Positions 6,746-15,645 of a stretch of DNA of 16,359 nucleotides are shown here, in pieces. The number at the start of each line of letters is the position of its first letter. The stretch's first letter is position 1. The notes below the pieces were generated by a model. The model saw only the letters and a program-made list of their open reading frames with translations, made no database searches and had not been told where the DNA came from. The stretch is from CAZXEU01 sp964639665. GTDB taxonomy: Bacteria; Bacteroidota; Rhodothermia; Rhodothermales; Bin80. The DNA lies in contig CAZXEU010000154.1 of assembly GCA_964639665.1 (NCBI GenBank), forward strand, positions 1 through 16,359, written 5' to 3'. Made by a program: the position numbers and the translations under genes.

Positions 6746-8089
6746 ATGATGATGCGCGCCTTATTCGGCCTATTAATCTTCGCCCCGCTGTCCGACTCGG
6801 TTGCCCAGGGCCAGCCGGCACGTCCGCCCAATATTGTGCTGATTCTGGTGGATGATCTCGGCTACGGCGACCTGTCGAGCTATGGGAGCACAGATCTACA
6901 GACACCGTCGATCGACTCGCTTGCGGAGAGCGGCATGCGGTTTCTGCAGTTTTACGCAAACTCGACGGTTTGCTCGCCCACGCGCGCCGCACTGCTTTCC
7001 GGAAGGTATCCTCCCATGGCAGGTGTCCCGGGCGTGATCCGGACCCATGCGGCGAACAGCTGGGGCAGACTCGCGGAGGATGTCAGGCTGCTTCCGGAAA
7101 TGCTGCGCGGAAGAGGCTACCATACCGCGATGGTGGGCAAGTGGCATCTCGGGCTGGCCGCCCCCGACCGGCCCGTTGACCGCGGCTTCGACTATTTCAA
7201 GGGGTTCCTCGGAGACATGATGGATGACTACTTCCATCACCGGAGGCACGGCATAAACTACATGCGCTTGAACGAGGACGAAATCACGCCGGATGGCCAT
7301 GCAACGGATCTGTTCAGCAACTGGGCATCGGACTACATCGTAAGCCGCGCCGCCTCGACGGCTCCATTCTTCCTATACCTGGCCTACAATGCCCCGCACA
7401 CTCCCATCCAGCCGCCCGAGGACTGGCTGAGGCGAGTCAGGGAGCGCCAGCCAACTATGACCGCAGAGCGGGCCCGTCTCGTGGCCCTCATCGAGCACAT
7501 GGACCACGGAATCGGCCAGGTCCTGCGCTCCTTGCAATCCAGCGGACTTGCCGGAAATACGCTGGTTATTTTCGTGAGCGACAATGGCGGACAATTGAAT
7601 GTTGGCGCAAACAACGGCCCTTTGCGTGACGGCAAGGGCAGCATGTACGAAGGGGGGCTGCGCGTTCCAGCCATTGCTTCGTGGCCCGGAAGCGTAGGGC
7701 CCGGTGCCACGTCAGATTACGTGGCCCTGACCATGGACATCTACCCGACGATTCTTGATGCGGCCGGCGTCGACGTGACCCACTATATCGATGGCGTCAG
7801 TTTCCTTACCGCGCTGACCGGTGAAGACCAGCACGCTCAAGACCGGTATCTCTTCTTTTCCCGGCGGGAAGGGGGACTGCGCTACAACGGGAAGACCATA
7901 GAAGCGGTGCGACATGGACCGTGGAAACTGCTCCAGAATTCCCCTTTCTCGCCGCTCGAATTGTACAACCTCGGGGCCGATCCAATGGAAACAACCGATC
8001 TGGCAGATACTGAGCCGCAGGTGCTCGGCCGTCTTGCGGAGGCGCTGCGCAGGTATACGCAGGAAGCAGGCAAAGTGCCCTGGCAATAG
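6746..8089 (+). CDS. Secreted type I sulfatase (arylsulfatase/glycan sulfatase family)
   Basis: This enzyme hydrolyses sulfate esters, probably on a glycan, in the periplasm or outside the cell. I start it at ATG 6746 (MMMRALFGLLIFAPLSDSVAQ), which gives a clean signal peptide; the frame is open back to 6605 but that part is unlike a protein. The mature 447-residue protein has VLILVDDLGYGD (31-42, metal-binding Asp36/Asp37), the formylglycine signature CSPTRAALLSGR (Cys76, Pro78, Arg80), GKWHLG (131-136) and SDNGG (278-282). Length is normal for the S1 family. Cys76 must be converted to formylglycine by a maturation enzyme not encoded here. Its position after a SusC gene fits a sulfated-polysaccharide locus. 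The exact S1 subfamily and linkage cannot be read from sequence. Confidence 0.96.
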   Translation: MMMRALFGLLIFAPLSDSVAQGQPARPPNIVLILVDDLGYGDLSSYGSTDLQTPSIDSLAESGMRFLQFYANSTVCSPTRAALLSGRYPPMAGVPGVIRTHAANSWGRLAEDVRLLPEMLRGRGYHTAMVGKWHLGLAAPDRPVDRGFDYFKGFLGDMMDDYFHHRRHGINYMRLNEDEITPDGHATDLFSNWASDYIVSRAASTAPFFLYLAYNAPHTPIQPPEDWLRRVRERQPTMTAERARLVALIEHMDHGIGQVLRSLQSSGLAGNTLVIFVSDNGGQLNVGANNGPLRDGKGSMYEGGLRVPAIASWPGSVGPGATSDYVALTMDIYPTILDAAGVDVTHYIDGVSFLTALTGEDQHAQDRYLFFSRREGGLRYNGKTIEAVRHGPWKLLQNSPFSPLELYNLGADPMETTDLADTEPQVLGRLAEALRRYTQEAGKVPWQ

Positions 8090-8134
8090 ATCCGGAAACC
8101 GGCCCGGGATTGCCAATAAGCAGGGACGAACCCA

Positions 8135-8172
8135 GCGGCTTGCCGCGCGCAGGATCCGGCACGGCAAGCCGC
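8135..8172. terminator. Probable bidirectional terminator hairpin
   Basis: GCGGCTTGCCG (8135-8145) and CGGCAAGCCGC (8162-8172) form a perfect 11-bp GC-rich stem with a 16-base loop. It sits between the converging ends of the sulfatase (8089) and the minus-strand TonB receptor (8217). No T-run follows on either side, so termination would not be of the classical intrinsic kind. Confidence 0.55.
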
Positions 8173-8216
8173 CTGTTGTCCCCCGGCGCGACGGAGGCCC
8201 GCCCGCGCCCGTGGAA

Positions 8217-11066
8217 TCAGAATAGGTCGGCCGTAAACCTCACGTAGAGCGCTGCACCGTTGTAATCCCACGGTGTGCTGGCCGGGTGCAGATTGCCCTG
8301 CCCGGAGACCTCAATCGGGTGTGCATCTGGTGCGGTCGCGAACACGTTGTTTGCCCCGACCGCAAGGCGGTAGTCGTCCAGCAGGCGATAGCCAGCCTCA
8401 ATATCGACGATTACGGCACCCGAGTATTCTTCAAGGCCGCTAACGCCTCCTACCGTGCACGAAAAATCAAAGAACAGGCATGCCTTCCAGCCGGAATAGT
8501 AATTCAGCCTTAGCAGACCGTGCGCGCGTCCCATGATCTGCCGCCATGAGATTACCATGCGGTGGTGCGGGTTTACGTCTTCGATTTCAATCCTGCGCCT
8601 GGGCGTCAGCACGCTGATAGTCACGGGTTCGCTAAGGGATGCGCCCAAGAACTCCGTAATTCGCGTGGGCGTCGAAAAGTCCTCCAGGCTCGGCTGGGTC
8701 CAATTCCAGGCAAGACTGGCTACGGTCGCCTTGCCGCCTTCCCATTCCTTGTCCCAGGAAAGCACCAGGTCCACCCCCCGCGTGCGCGTGTCGAAATCAT
8801 TGGAAAAGAACTTGATTTCGCGCAGTGTCTCAAAGCCTGACAGGAGTCCGCCCTGGCGGTTTATGATCCCGATAATTTCTTCCGTTAGCGGAATCCCGCC
8901 GGTAAGCGCAATGCGGTTGTTGAGCGCCACGTCAAAATAGTCGACCGTCAGATTGAGATCGTCGGTAAACTCCACTATCGCGCCCACCGAATAACTGCGC
9001 GCTGTTTCCTCCGTTAGCGTCGTGCCACCGAGTGCTTGTGCGATCGGATGCGTTGACGGCAGCTGCCCGGCATCGATAAGGCCGCCGTCGCCCGAAAAAT
9101 TGGTCTGCACGTTCTGGATGTTGGCCTGCCCCGGACTGGGAGCCCTGAAGCCTGTGCTCACCGAGCCTCTGACACCGGCCCAGTCCAGAAAATGCCAGAG
9201 TGTCGCGATCTTGCCGGTCAACGTGCTGCCGAAGGTGTTGTAAAAATTCTCGTAGCGTGCGGCCGCTCCAATGAGTAGTCGCTTCGTTGCATCCGTCTCA
9301 AGATCCAGGTAGAAGGCATAGTTGGGCCGATGCCACCGGCCCGCAAAATTCGGGGGAATCCCCTGATCTCCGTTCGAGCCTACGCTGAATCCCTGGCTGG
9401 CAAAGGGTCCCGGATTGTAGGAATAAATGTCGCCAGGCTTTGATTCAAATATCTCCGTCCGCCACTGCGCACCCCAGGCCACATTCAACGGGGTGAACAG
9501 AAAGGAAAGCTCGACCGGGTACGACAAGCCCAATTCCGCCGTCACTTCCTCCTGCAGGAAGTCCCGCTGCCTGAACGACGTCGGGGTCTGAGGGCCGTAC
9601 GAAGCATTTACCGTATTGCGGATGAAGTAATCCATCAGGCTGCGTCCGGCCCCGATGCTAACATCCCACTGCAGGCCATTGGAAAGACTGCCGCGCGCTC
9701 CGGTGGTCAGACTCAGATCGCTGATATCGGCACCGAAGCGCGGATTGAAGCCACCCGGAAACATTTCGTTGAAGAGAAAGCAGTCGCCGCGATAGGCGTT
9801 CACGAAAGCCTCGACCTCGCTGAATGCCGCATCCAGGCCGGGGAGGTCAGTGAGGCTGCGGCAATTGACATCGTCTGTCAGGTCCAGGTCGGCTATGGCG
9901 CGAGTTGCACTCTCGCCGGCGCCAAACCTGAACACGTTGCGGCGTGCGCCAGGCGTACCGGGGGCCCGGAAGTAGTACGAGCCGTTGCCTGAACGCCGGC
10001 CGAGTCCTCCGAATGCGTAGACATGAGAGGATTCTCCCACGTCGATGCCTGCGTTCAGGAATCCCACGAAGCTATCGTCAACGTCGGGATTGCCCCATAT
10101 CTGCGCCGGATTCTGCACCGGATACCCGCGGTTAGCCAGTAGCGTGGCGTCGGCCCGCTGCTCCGTTCGGATGGTAGGCGCTATGTCGCCGTACTCCAGA
10201 CTCAGGTTCAGGAATCCGTGGTCGGTGAGCGGTAAACCTACGTTGGCCCCGACGCGCACGTATTCGCCGTCTCCCTGATGATACTGGCCGGCCTGGCCGC
10301 GTACAATGACGCCGCTGTCGTTGTTGCGCAGCTGAACATTGAAGACGCCTGCCACCGCGTCCGCTCCATACTGGGCCGCGGCGCCGTCGCGCAGAATCTC
10401 GAACTGCCGAATGGCAATACTGGGAATCATATTCATGTCCGGCCCCTGCGCGCCCAGGATAAGCGAGCTCCCGAACAACGCTATGGATCCGGTCCTGTGC
10501 CTGCGCTTCCCATTGACCAGCAGTATGGTATTGTCCGGCGAGAGCCCGCGGAGCGTAGGAGGCCGGACGAACGTAGTGGAGCCGTCTATCTCATGGCGCT
10601 GGACATTGTACGAGGGTACCTGCGACCGCAGGATATCATCCATGTCGATACTGGAGGCGCTCTCGAGCTCGCGCGGACCCAGCACCTCAAGGGGCACGGC
10701 CGAATCTGTCACGGTCCTGGGAGGCCGGCGCGAGCCAATTACGACGACTTCTTCCAGTCCAAGTACACTGGGCTGCAATCTGACCTGCAGGGAGATTGCA
10801 TCAGCAGAAACCGTCAAACGCTGTGCCCTGAAACCGACAAAAGAAAAAACGAGCGGGGTTTCCAGGGACGGAAGCTCAATGGAGAATGCGCCTTCCTCGT
10901 TTGTCGCTGTCCCTATCAGGGTCCCTTCAACGACAACGGTTACGCCCGGCAGCGCTTCGCCGGTGGCTGCGGACGTAACCGTGCCCGTGACCAGGACTTG
11001 GGCTTTGGCGTTTCCGCAGATTGCAACCAGGACAAGGAATACGAATAGCGTGCCAATATTCCTCAT
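8217..11066 (-). CDS. TonB-dependent receptor, carboxypeptidase-regulatory-like N-terminus (not SusC type)
   Basis: This 949-residue outer-membrane transporter starts MRNIGTLFVFLVLVAICGNAKAQ, a signal peptide. A carboxypeptidase-regulatory-like domain follows (VTGTVTSAATGEALPGVTV, about 26-100), then a TonB box region GLEEVVVIGSRR (103-114). The plug contains LRGLSPDNTILLVNGKRRHR and FEILRDGAAAQYGADAVAGVFNV, and the barrel ends ADLF with C-terminal Phe. It lacks the SusC signatures of the 3176 gene, and its plug resembles single-component receptors also seen in Proteobacterial glycan loci. I chose ATG 11066 over TTG 11084 because AGGTGG sits seven bases upstream (11074-11079). It is divergent from the PL17 lyase gene, with 233 bases between the starts. 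I infer that it imports oligo-alginate, but the sequence does not prove the substrate. Confidence 0.95.
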   Translation of the reverse strand: MRNIGTLFVFLVLVAICGNAKAQVLVTGTVTSAATGEALPGVTVVVEGTLIGTATNEEGAFSIELPSLETPLVFSFVGFRAQRLTVSADAISLQVRLQPSVLGLEEVVVIGSRRPPRTVTDSAVPLEVLGPRELESASSIDMDDILRSQVPSYNVQRHEIDGSTTFVRPPTLRGLSPDNTILLVNGKRRHRTGSIALFGSSLILGAQGPDMNMIPSIAIRQFEILRDGAAAQYGADAVAGVFNVQLRNNDSGVIVRGQAGQYHQGDGEYVRVGANVGLPLTDHGFLNLSLEYGDIAPTIRTEQRADATLLANRGYPVQNPAQIWGNPDVDDSFVGFLNAGIDVGESSHVYAFGGLGRRSGNGSYYFRAPGTPGARRNVFRFGAGESATRAIADLDLTDDVNCRSLTDLPGLDAAFSEVEAFVNAYRGDCFLFNEMFPGGFNPRFGADISDLSLTTGARGSLSNGLQWDVSIGAGRSLMDYFIRNTVNASYGPQTPTSFRQRDFLQEEVTAELGLSYPVELSFLFTPLNVAWGAQWRTEIFESKPGDIYSYNPGPFASQGFSVGSNGDQGIPPNFAGRWHRPNYAFYLDLETDATKRLLIGAAARYENFYNTFGSTLTGKIATLWHFLDWAGVRGSVSTGFRAPSPGQANIQNVQTNFSGDGGLIDAGQLPSTHPIAQALGGTTLTEETARSYSVGAIVEFTDDLNLTVDYFDVALNNRIALTGGIPLTEEIIGIINRQGGLLSGFETLREIKFFSNDFDTRTRGVDLVLSWDKEWEGGKATVASLAWNWTQPSLEDFSTPTRITEFLGASLSEPVTISVLTPRRRIEIEDVNPHHRMVISWRQIMGRAHGLLRLNYYSGWKACLFFDFSCTVGGVSGLEEYSGAVIVDIEAGYRLLDDYRLAVGANNVFATAPDAHPIEVSGQGNLHPASTPWDYNGAALYVRFTADLF

Positions 11067-11299
11067 GAACAAGCCACCTATCAATGTAACATCTACCCAA
11101 TGTCAATATAGGGCAAATGTAACGTGCCATGTGACCAGGAAGGAGGCGGCCTGGCGGCCGACTCTACGGCCCCATACTCACCGCGGGGCCGCGGAGAGGC
11201 TCTGTGACTGTTCATGCGACTTGCGGCTTGTGGCATCGGTTGTATGATGTGTGATATATTGGCGTGTCACGTAAACTGTGCCTTACCAACTTAGAGGAC
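11067..11299. promoter_or_regulatory. Divergent promoter region between TonB receptor and PL17 lyase
   Basis: The region separates two diverging genes. On the minus strand TATATT (11105-11110) lies about 40 bases before the receptor start. On the plus strand TATATT (11255-11260) lies 40 bases before the lyase start. Both are plausible -10 elements; neither has a good upstream partner element. GC-rich short hairpins occur between them, for example CCGCG/CGCGG at 11181-11194. AATGT repeats flank the receptor-side element. Confidence 0.5.
11083..11123. repeat. Three spaced AATGT direct repeats (candidate operator)
   Basis: AATGTAAC occurs at 11083-11090 and 11116-11123, exactly 33 bases apart, and a related AATGTCAA lies between them at 11099-11106. 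The 16- and 17-base steps place the copies around the receptor-side TATATT, where a regulator could block or recruit polymerase. No regulator gene is in the window, so this is a pattern only. Confidence 0.35.
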
Positions 11300-13507
11300 A
11301 TGCGCACCAGGCAGCTCCTGTTTCTTCTGGCTTTGACATGCACGACGCCGGCCGCCGCGGTGGCGCAACATGCCGGCATCTTTCTCAGCAGCGAGGACGC
11401 AATCGGTATTCGGGAAGCGGCGGGCAAGTATGTTCTCCTGGGTGAGGCGCTGGCCCTTGCCGAGCAGACAATGGAGGCCGCTTTCTCCCGCCCCATGGAA
11501 GTGCCGCAGCCCGGCGAGGCGGGGGGCTACGAACATGAGCGACACAAGCAGAATTACCGGGAAATGCGATTTGCCGGACTCCTGTTCAGCATTACCGGAC
11601 AGGAAAGGTACGCGGCATTCGTGCGGGACATGCTCGAGGAGTACGCAGCTTTGTATCCGACGCTCGGCCCACACCCGCTTGCGCACCATCAGAAGCCGGG
11701 AAAACTGTTCCATCAAACGCTGAACGAGGAAGTCTGGCTCGTCCATACAAGCATTGCCTACGACTGTGTCTACGATTGGCTTTCAGAGGAAGAGCGCGCC
11801 CGATTTGAAGCCAACATCTTCCGGCCCATGGCCGACTGGTTTCACATTCGCAACGAGACCGAGTTCAATCGCATACACAATCACGGAACGTGGGCGGTGG
11901 CCGCGGTAGGGATGATCGCCTACGTGATGGGGGACCTCGCGCTGGTTGAGAAGGCCCTGCATGGCTCGAACCTGGATGGCAATGGCGGATTTCTGAAGCA
12001 ACTGGATCTCCTTTTTTCTCCCGACGGATACTACATGGAAGGGCCCTACTATATCCGGTACGCGCTCATGCCCTTCTTCTACTTTGCGGAGGCCGTCGAG
12101 CGGATGCAGCCGGAATTGGGCATTTACGAATACCGCGACCAGATCCTGCGGAAAGCCTACTATTCGGCAGTCCAGACGGCCTTCCCCAACGGTGTATTTC
12201 CTCCCATCAATGACGCATCGCTCACCATGGATGTCGGCGCACCTGAAGTGATATTGGCCAATGCGCTTGCCTACGACCGATACGGCGCGAACGAGTCTCT
12301 GCTGGGCGTGGCATCCTTCCAGGGCCGTGTGGCTCTAAACGGCGCCGGACTTCGCCTGGCCCGCGACTACGGGGTGACCGAAACCGAGCCGGAGATGACG
12401 TGGCCCTCCGTTGAGTTCACGGACGGTTACGACGGTACGCAGGGAGGACTGGGGATCTTGCGTGCGGGCAAGGGGCAAGGCCAGTCCATGCTGCTGATGA
12501 AATACGGAGTACACGGTGGGGGCCACGGTCACTTTGACAAACTGCACTACATCTTCTTCGACCAGGGCAGGCAGGTCATACGCGACTACGGGTTCGGACG
12601 ATGGATAAATGTGGAGCCCAAGTTTGGCGGACGCTATCTGCCGGAAAACGAATCCTACGCTATGCAGACCATAGCGCACAACACGGTCGTCGTAGACGGA
12701 GTCACCCAAAACATGTCGGAAGAGCGCGAGGCTGAGCGCATGTCCGGGCAGCGGCATTTTTTCGAGCCGGACGGAGAGGGCGTGCAAGCCATGAGCGCCC
12801 GGGCCGATACCTACTATGAAGGAGTAGGCATGCAGCGAACGATGCTCCTGATAGAGGATGATGCACTCGGCAATCCGCTTGTTCTGGATCTCTATCGCCT
12901 GGCAAGCGACAATTTGCACCAGTACGACTACCCTGTCCATTATTCCGGGCAGAGCATCACTTCCAATCTCGCCTTCGACACTGCAACAGATGAGCTGCAG
13001 CCGCTAGGCGCCGAGTATGGCTATCAGCACATTTGGAGCACGGCATCTGCCAGGACAGACTCGACCGTCCGCTATACCTGGCTGGACGGACATCGCTACT
13101 ACTCGCTGATCTCCTCCGCTTCTCCGGGCACGGAAGTGATGCTGGGAAGGACGGGAGCCAACGACCCCGATTTCAATCTGCATTCCTTCCCGGTACTGGT
13201 CGTGCGGCGGCACGCGAGAGACCATCTCTTTGCATCCGTGATAGAGCCGCACGGATATTTCAGCGAGGCGCGGGAGCGCTCCGAGCAGGCGCGTCCCCGG
13301 ATCGAGGACATCAAAGTGATAGGGCATTCCGATGATGCAAGCGTAGTTGAGATCGTCGGGCCGCGGGGGCTCCGCTGGACCGTAATGGTGACAAACAGGT
13401 CCGCTGACACGGAGGCCAAACGCAGCGTAACGTTTGACAACAATACCTATACGTGGACGGGAGATTACCACATCGAAACCTGGCACGATCCCGGCACCCT
13501 GGACTAG
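11300..13507 (+). CDS. PL17-like exo-oligoalginate lyase (heparinase II/III fold)
   Basis: The predicted enzyme removes terminal uronates from alginate oligosaccharides by beta-elimination, giving an unsaturated monouronate that rearranges to DEH. It has 735 residues: signal peptide (MRTRQLLFLLALTCTTPAAAVAQ), an alpha/alpha-toroid alginate-lyase domain (about 25-350) and a heparinase II/III-like beta-sandwich domain (about 380-620). PL17 hallmarks are IHNHGTWAVAAVGMIAYVMGD (192-212; Asn194 and His195), YYMEGPYYIRYALMPFF (244-260; Tyr251 as likely catalytic base), GGGHGHFDKLHYIFFD (406-421) and GRYLPENESYAMQTIAHNTVVVDG (444-467; His460). The conserved His and Asp residues near 409-411, 429 and 460 would form the metal site by family analogy. 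Start: ATG 11300, with AGAGGA just before it (closer than usual); GTG 11264 is open but spoils the signal peptide. The downstream SDR supports the alginate assignment. Confidence 0.9.
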   Translation: MRTRQLLFLLALTCTTPAAAVAQHAGIFLSSEDAIGIREAAGKYVLLGEALALAEQTMEAAFSRPMEVPQPGEAGGYEHERHKQNYREMRFAGLLFSITGQERYAAFVRDMLEEYAALYPTLGPHPLAHHQKPGKLFHQTLNEEVWLVHTSIAYDCVYDWLSEEERARFEANIFRPMADWFHIRNETEFNRIHNHGTWAVAAVGMIAYVMGDLALVEKALHGSNLDGNGGFLKQLDLLFSPDGYYMEGPYYIRYALMPFFYFAEAVERMQPELGIYEYRDQILRKAYYSAVQTAFPNGVFPPINDASLTMDVGAPEVILANALAYDRYGANESLLGVASFQGRVALNGAGLRLARDYGVTETEPEMTWPSVEFTDGYDGTQGGLGILRAGKGQGQSMLLMKYGVHGGGHGHFDKLHYIFFDQGRQVIRDYGFGRWINVEPKFGGRYLPENESYAMQTIAHNTVVVDGVTQNMSEEREAERMSGQRHFFEPDGEGVQAMSARADTYYEGVGMQRTMLLIEDDALGNPLVLDLYRLASDNLHQYDYPVHYSGQSITSNLAFDTATDELQPLGAEYGYQHIWSTASARTDSTVRYTWLDGHRYYSLISSASPGTEVMLGRTGANDPDFNLHSFPVLVVRRHARDHLFASVIEPHGYFSEARERSEQARPRIEDIKVIGHSDDASVVEIVGPRGLRWTVMVTNRSADTEAKRSVTFDNNTYTWTGDYHIETWHDPGTLD

Positions 13508-13596
13508 AGCAATCCTGCTATGTGCCTGGAATGCAGCCCGAGCCAGTCCCCCGTCCCTGACGCCCCTGTCAAGTTCAACCAAACCCACAGATTCGT

Positions 13597-14355
13597 ATGC
13601 ACAATAGTCTTCAAGGCAAGATTGCACTGGTTACCGGCGGAGGGCGAGATATTGGCGCAGCAATCGCCACCAGGCTTGGAAAGGCCGGGGCATCCGTAAT
13701 AGTCAATTACCACGGCAGCAAGGAGGCTGCCGAAGCAACTGTGGAGTCCATTAGGAACGCGGGAGGCCAGGCCGCTGCCGTACATGCCGACGTAACCCAG
13801 GCGGGTCAGGTCCAGCGCCTGCTCGAGGAGTCGGCAAATGCGTTTGGCAACTCTTTGGACATCTTGGTCAACAACGCGGGAGGCCTTCTGGCGCGAAAGA
13901 AACTAGATGAAATGGAGGAGGCATTCTGGGATGCCGTAATCGATGTAAATCTTAAAAGCGTCTTTCTTGTAACGCGTGCCGCGCTACCCTTCATGAAACC
14001 CGGCAGCGCGATTGTCAACGTCGGGTCCTTGGCCGCAAGGGACGGAGGAGGCGGAGGTTCGGTGGCATATGCCACCGCCAAGGGTGGAGTGCTTACCATG
14101 ACGCGCGGCATGGCGAAAGAGTTGGCATCGCGCCGTATCCGCGTGAATTGTGTATCGCCGGGTCTTATCAACACGACCTTTCACGATACGTTTACTCCGG
14201 ATGCGGTCCGCAAAACGGTCGCGGGCAGAACGGCCGTCGGGCGGGAAGGAGAATCGGAAGATGTGGCCAGTGCCGTGGTCTTCCTGGCCTCCGACGAGGC
14301 GGCCTACATAAACGGCGAATCAGTTGAAATCAATGGCGGCCTGTATTTCATCTAG
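13597..14355 (+). CDS. SDR-family NAD(P)-dependent oxidoreductase, probable DEH reductase
   Basis: This 252-residue classical short-chain dehydrogenase has the cofactor motif TGGGRDIG (13-20), NNAG (92-95), and a catalytic set Asn118, Ser144, Tyr158 and Lys162 (YxxxK in AYATAKGG). Length and the C-terminal SVEINGGLYFI are normal for 3-oxoacyl-ACP-reductase-like SDRs. In alginate catabolism, enzymes of this fold reduce DEH to 2-keto-3-deoxygluconate. Its place 89 bases after a PL17 lyase makes that the best inference, but a fatty-acid or other ketone reductase cannot be excluded from sequence. There is no signal peptide, so it acts in the cytoplasm. No clear ribosome-binding site precedes ATG 13597. 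NADH or NADPH preference is not assigned. Confidence 0.9.
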   Translation: MHNSLQGKIALVTGGGRDIGAAIATRLGKAGASVIVNYHGSKEAAEATVESIRNAGGQAAAVHADVTQAGQVQRLLEESANAFGNSLDILVNNAGGLLARKKLDEMEEAFWDAVIDVNLKSVFLVTRAALPFMKPGSAIVNVGSLAARDGGGGGSVAYATAKGGVLTMTRGMAKELASRRIRVNCVSPGLINTTFHDTFTPDAVRKTVAGRTAVGREGESEDVASAVVFLASDEAAYINGESVEINGGLYFI

Positions 14356-14415
14356 AGTCCGCGAACGCCAATTGCGGCAGCCGCGCGAAGATGCACGAAG
14401 TCAGGTATTGGACAG

Positions 14416-14434
14416 CGGCGTGCCGCCCACGCCG
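14416..14434 (+). terminator. GC-rich hairpin between the SDR gene and dctP
   Basis: CGGCGTG (14416-14422) and CACGCCG (14428-14434) form a 7-bp stem with a 5-base loop, 61 bases after the SDR stop. No T-run follows. It may end or weaken transcription before the TRAP genes. The rest of the 270-base gap shows no gene. Confidence 0.3.
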
Positions 14435-14625
14435 ACCCCGCAAGCGTCGGTGCAAGCTGCGCTACGAAGAGGAATGCGCCTGCGTGGAAAAACGGGCTCC
14501 GGGCGCTCCGCCTCCAGACTAACAGGTTTTCTCGCAACTCCGTTGGCCAACCCGCGCGAGCGTTGCCGGTGGGCCAGTCAGAGCTGAATCCACGCGCTCC
14601 GGAAGCGCCGACCTAAGGCCTCGCC

Positions 14626-15645
14626 ATGCCTCGCAATCCGGTCTTTGCCGTGCTCGTCGCCGCCAGTCTCTTGGCCGTGGGAGGCTGCGAGCAGGATACC
14701 ACCACGACCGAGTTGCGCCTTGCCCATATCCTGGATGCCGGCCATCCCGTCCATCAGGGCATGGCATACATGGGACAGCGGCTTGAGGAACTCTCTGGCG
14801 GCACCATGCGCGTCAAGATCTATCCAAGCGGACAGCTGGGCAATGAACGCGAGTCTGTAGAGCTTCTACAGCTTGGCACACTTGACATGGCCAAGACGGC
14901 CTCAAGTGTCATTGAGAATTTTGTGCCGGCAATGGGGGTTTACAGTCTGCCGTACCTCTTCCAGGACCAGGACCATCTGTGGCAGGCCCTGGAAGGGGAG
15001 GTTGGAAAGGAAATCCTCCTCCAGGGTGAGCCCTACCGCATCCGCGGACTTTGCTACTACGACGCAGGATTCCGCAGCTTCTATATCCATGACCGGATGG
15101 TAGAGACACCCGATGATCTTCAGGGTCTCAAAATCAGGGTGATGCGAAGCAACCTGTCCATACAGACCATCAACATGCTGGGTGCCAATGCCACGCCCAT
15201 GGCCTACGGCGAGCTCTACACGGCCCTGCAGCAGGGTGTGGTCGACGGGGCCGAAAACAATCCTCCCAACTTTTATGGATCCAAGCATTTCGAACAGGCG
15301 AAATTCTACACCCTGGACGAGCATGCTGCCCCACCTGACGTATTGCTGATCGGCACGCACACCTGGAACAAGCTGTCGGACACGCAGCGGCGGTGGCTTC
15401 AGCAGGCTGTGACGGAATCCGTGGCCTACCAGCGGCAGAGGTGGCAGGAAGCTACGGAGGAAGCTTTGCGAGCTGTCCAGGAGGCAGGCGTAACCGTCGT
15501 GTATCCGGACAAGAGTCCTTTTCAGGAGGCCGTCAGGCCGCTTTACGAATCGCTCGCTGGCTCGGAATTGGGCGCGTGGGCCGAGCGCATTCGCGGCCTT
15601 CCGCAATCAGGCGCGATCCATCAGCCTGATCCCGCCGCGCCATGA
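14626..15645 (+). CDS. dctP: TRAP transporter solute-binding protein, DctP family, probable lipoprotein
   Basis: The protein captures a carboxylate-bearing solute in the periplasm and delivers it to the DctQM membrane unit. It has 339 residues. The N-terminus MPRNPVFAVLVAASLLAVGGC has a lipobox (VGGC) with Cys21, so it is probably lipid-anchored rather than free as in many Proteobacteria. Family motifs are LRLAHILDAGHPVHQG (30-45), YPSGQLGNERE (66-76), DDLQGLKIRVMRS (163-175) with Arg171 at the usual carboxylate-binding place, and GELYTALQQGVVDGAENN (195-212). AAGG lies about eight bases before ATG 14626. Its stop overlaps the dctQ start (ATGA, 4 bases). Neighbouring alginate genes suggest a uronate or keto-deoxy sugar acid as ligand; that is inference. 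Confidence 0.95.
   Translation: MPRNPVFAVLVAASLLAVGGCEQDTTTTELRLAHILDAGHPVHQGMAYMGQRLEELSGGTMRVKIYPSGQLGNERESVELLQLGTLDMAKTASSVIENFVPAMGVYSLPYLFQDQDHLWQALEGEVGKEILLQGEPYRIRGLCYYDAGFRSFYIHDRMVETPDDLQGLKIRVMRSNLSIQTINMLGANATPMAYGELYTALQQGVVDGAENNPPNFYGSKHFEQAKFYTLDEHAAPPDVLLIGTHTWNKLSDTQRRWLQQAVTESVAYQRQRWQEATEEALRAVQEAGVTVVYPDKSPFQEAVRPLYESLAGSELGAWAERIRGLPQSGAIHQPDPAAP

Noticed and set aside
10278..11247. 256- and 302-codon plus-strand frames
   Set aside because: They are mostly antisense to the N-terminal part of the TonB receptor, whose signal peptide, TonB box and plug are clear.
13004..13627. 207-codon minus-strand frame over the end of the lyase
   Set aside because: It is antisense to the lyase C-terminal domain, which is intact, and has no motif of its own.
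14356..14625. RNA gene or regulator between the SDR gene and dctP
   Set aside because: Several short GC-rich stems are present but no tRNA fold, no conserved riboswitch core and no coding frame.
14902..15606. 234-codon minus-strand frame
   Set aside because: It is antisense to dctP, whose motifs and operon context are unambiguous.
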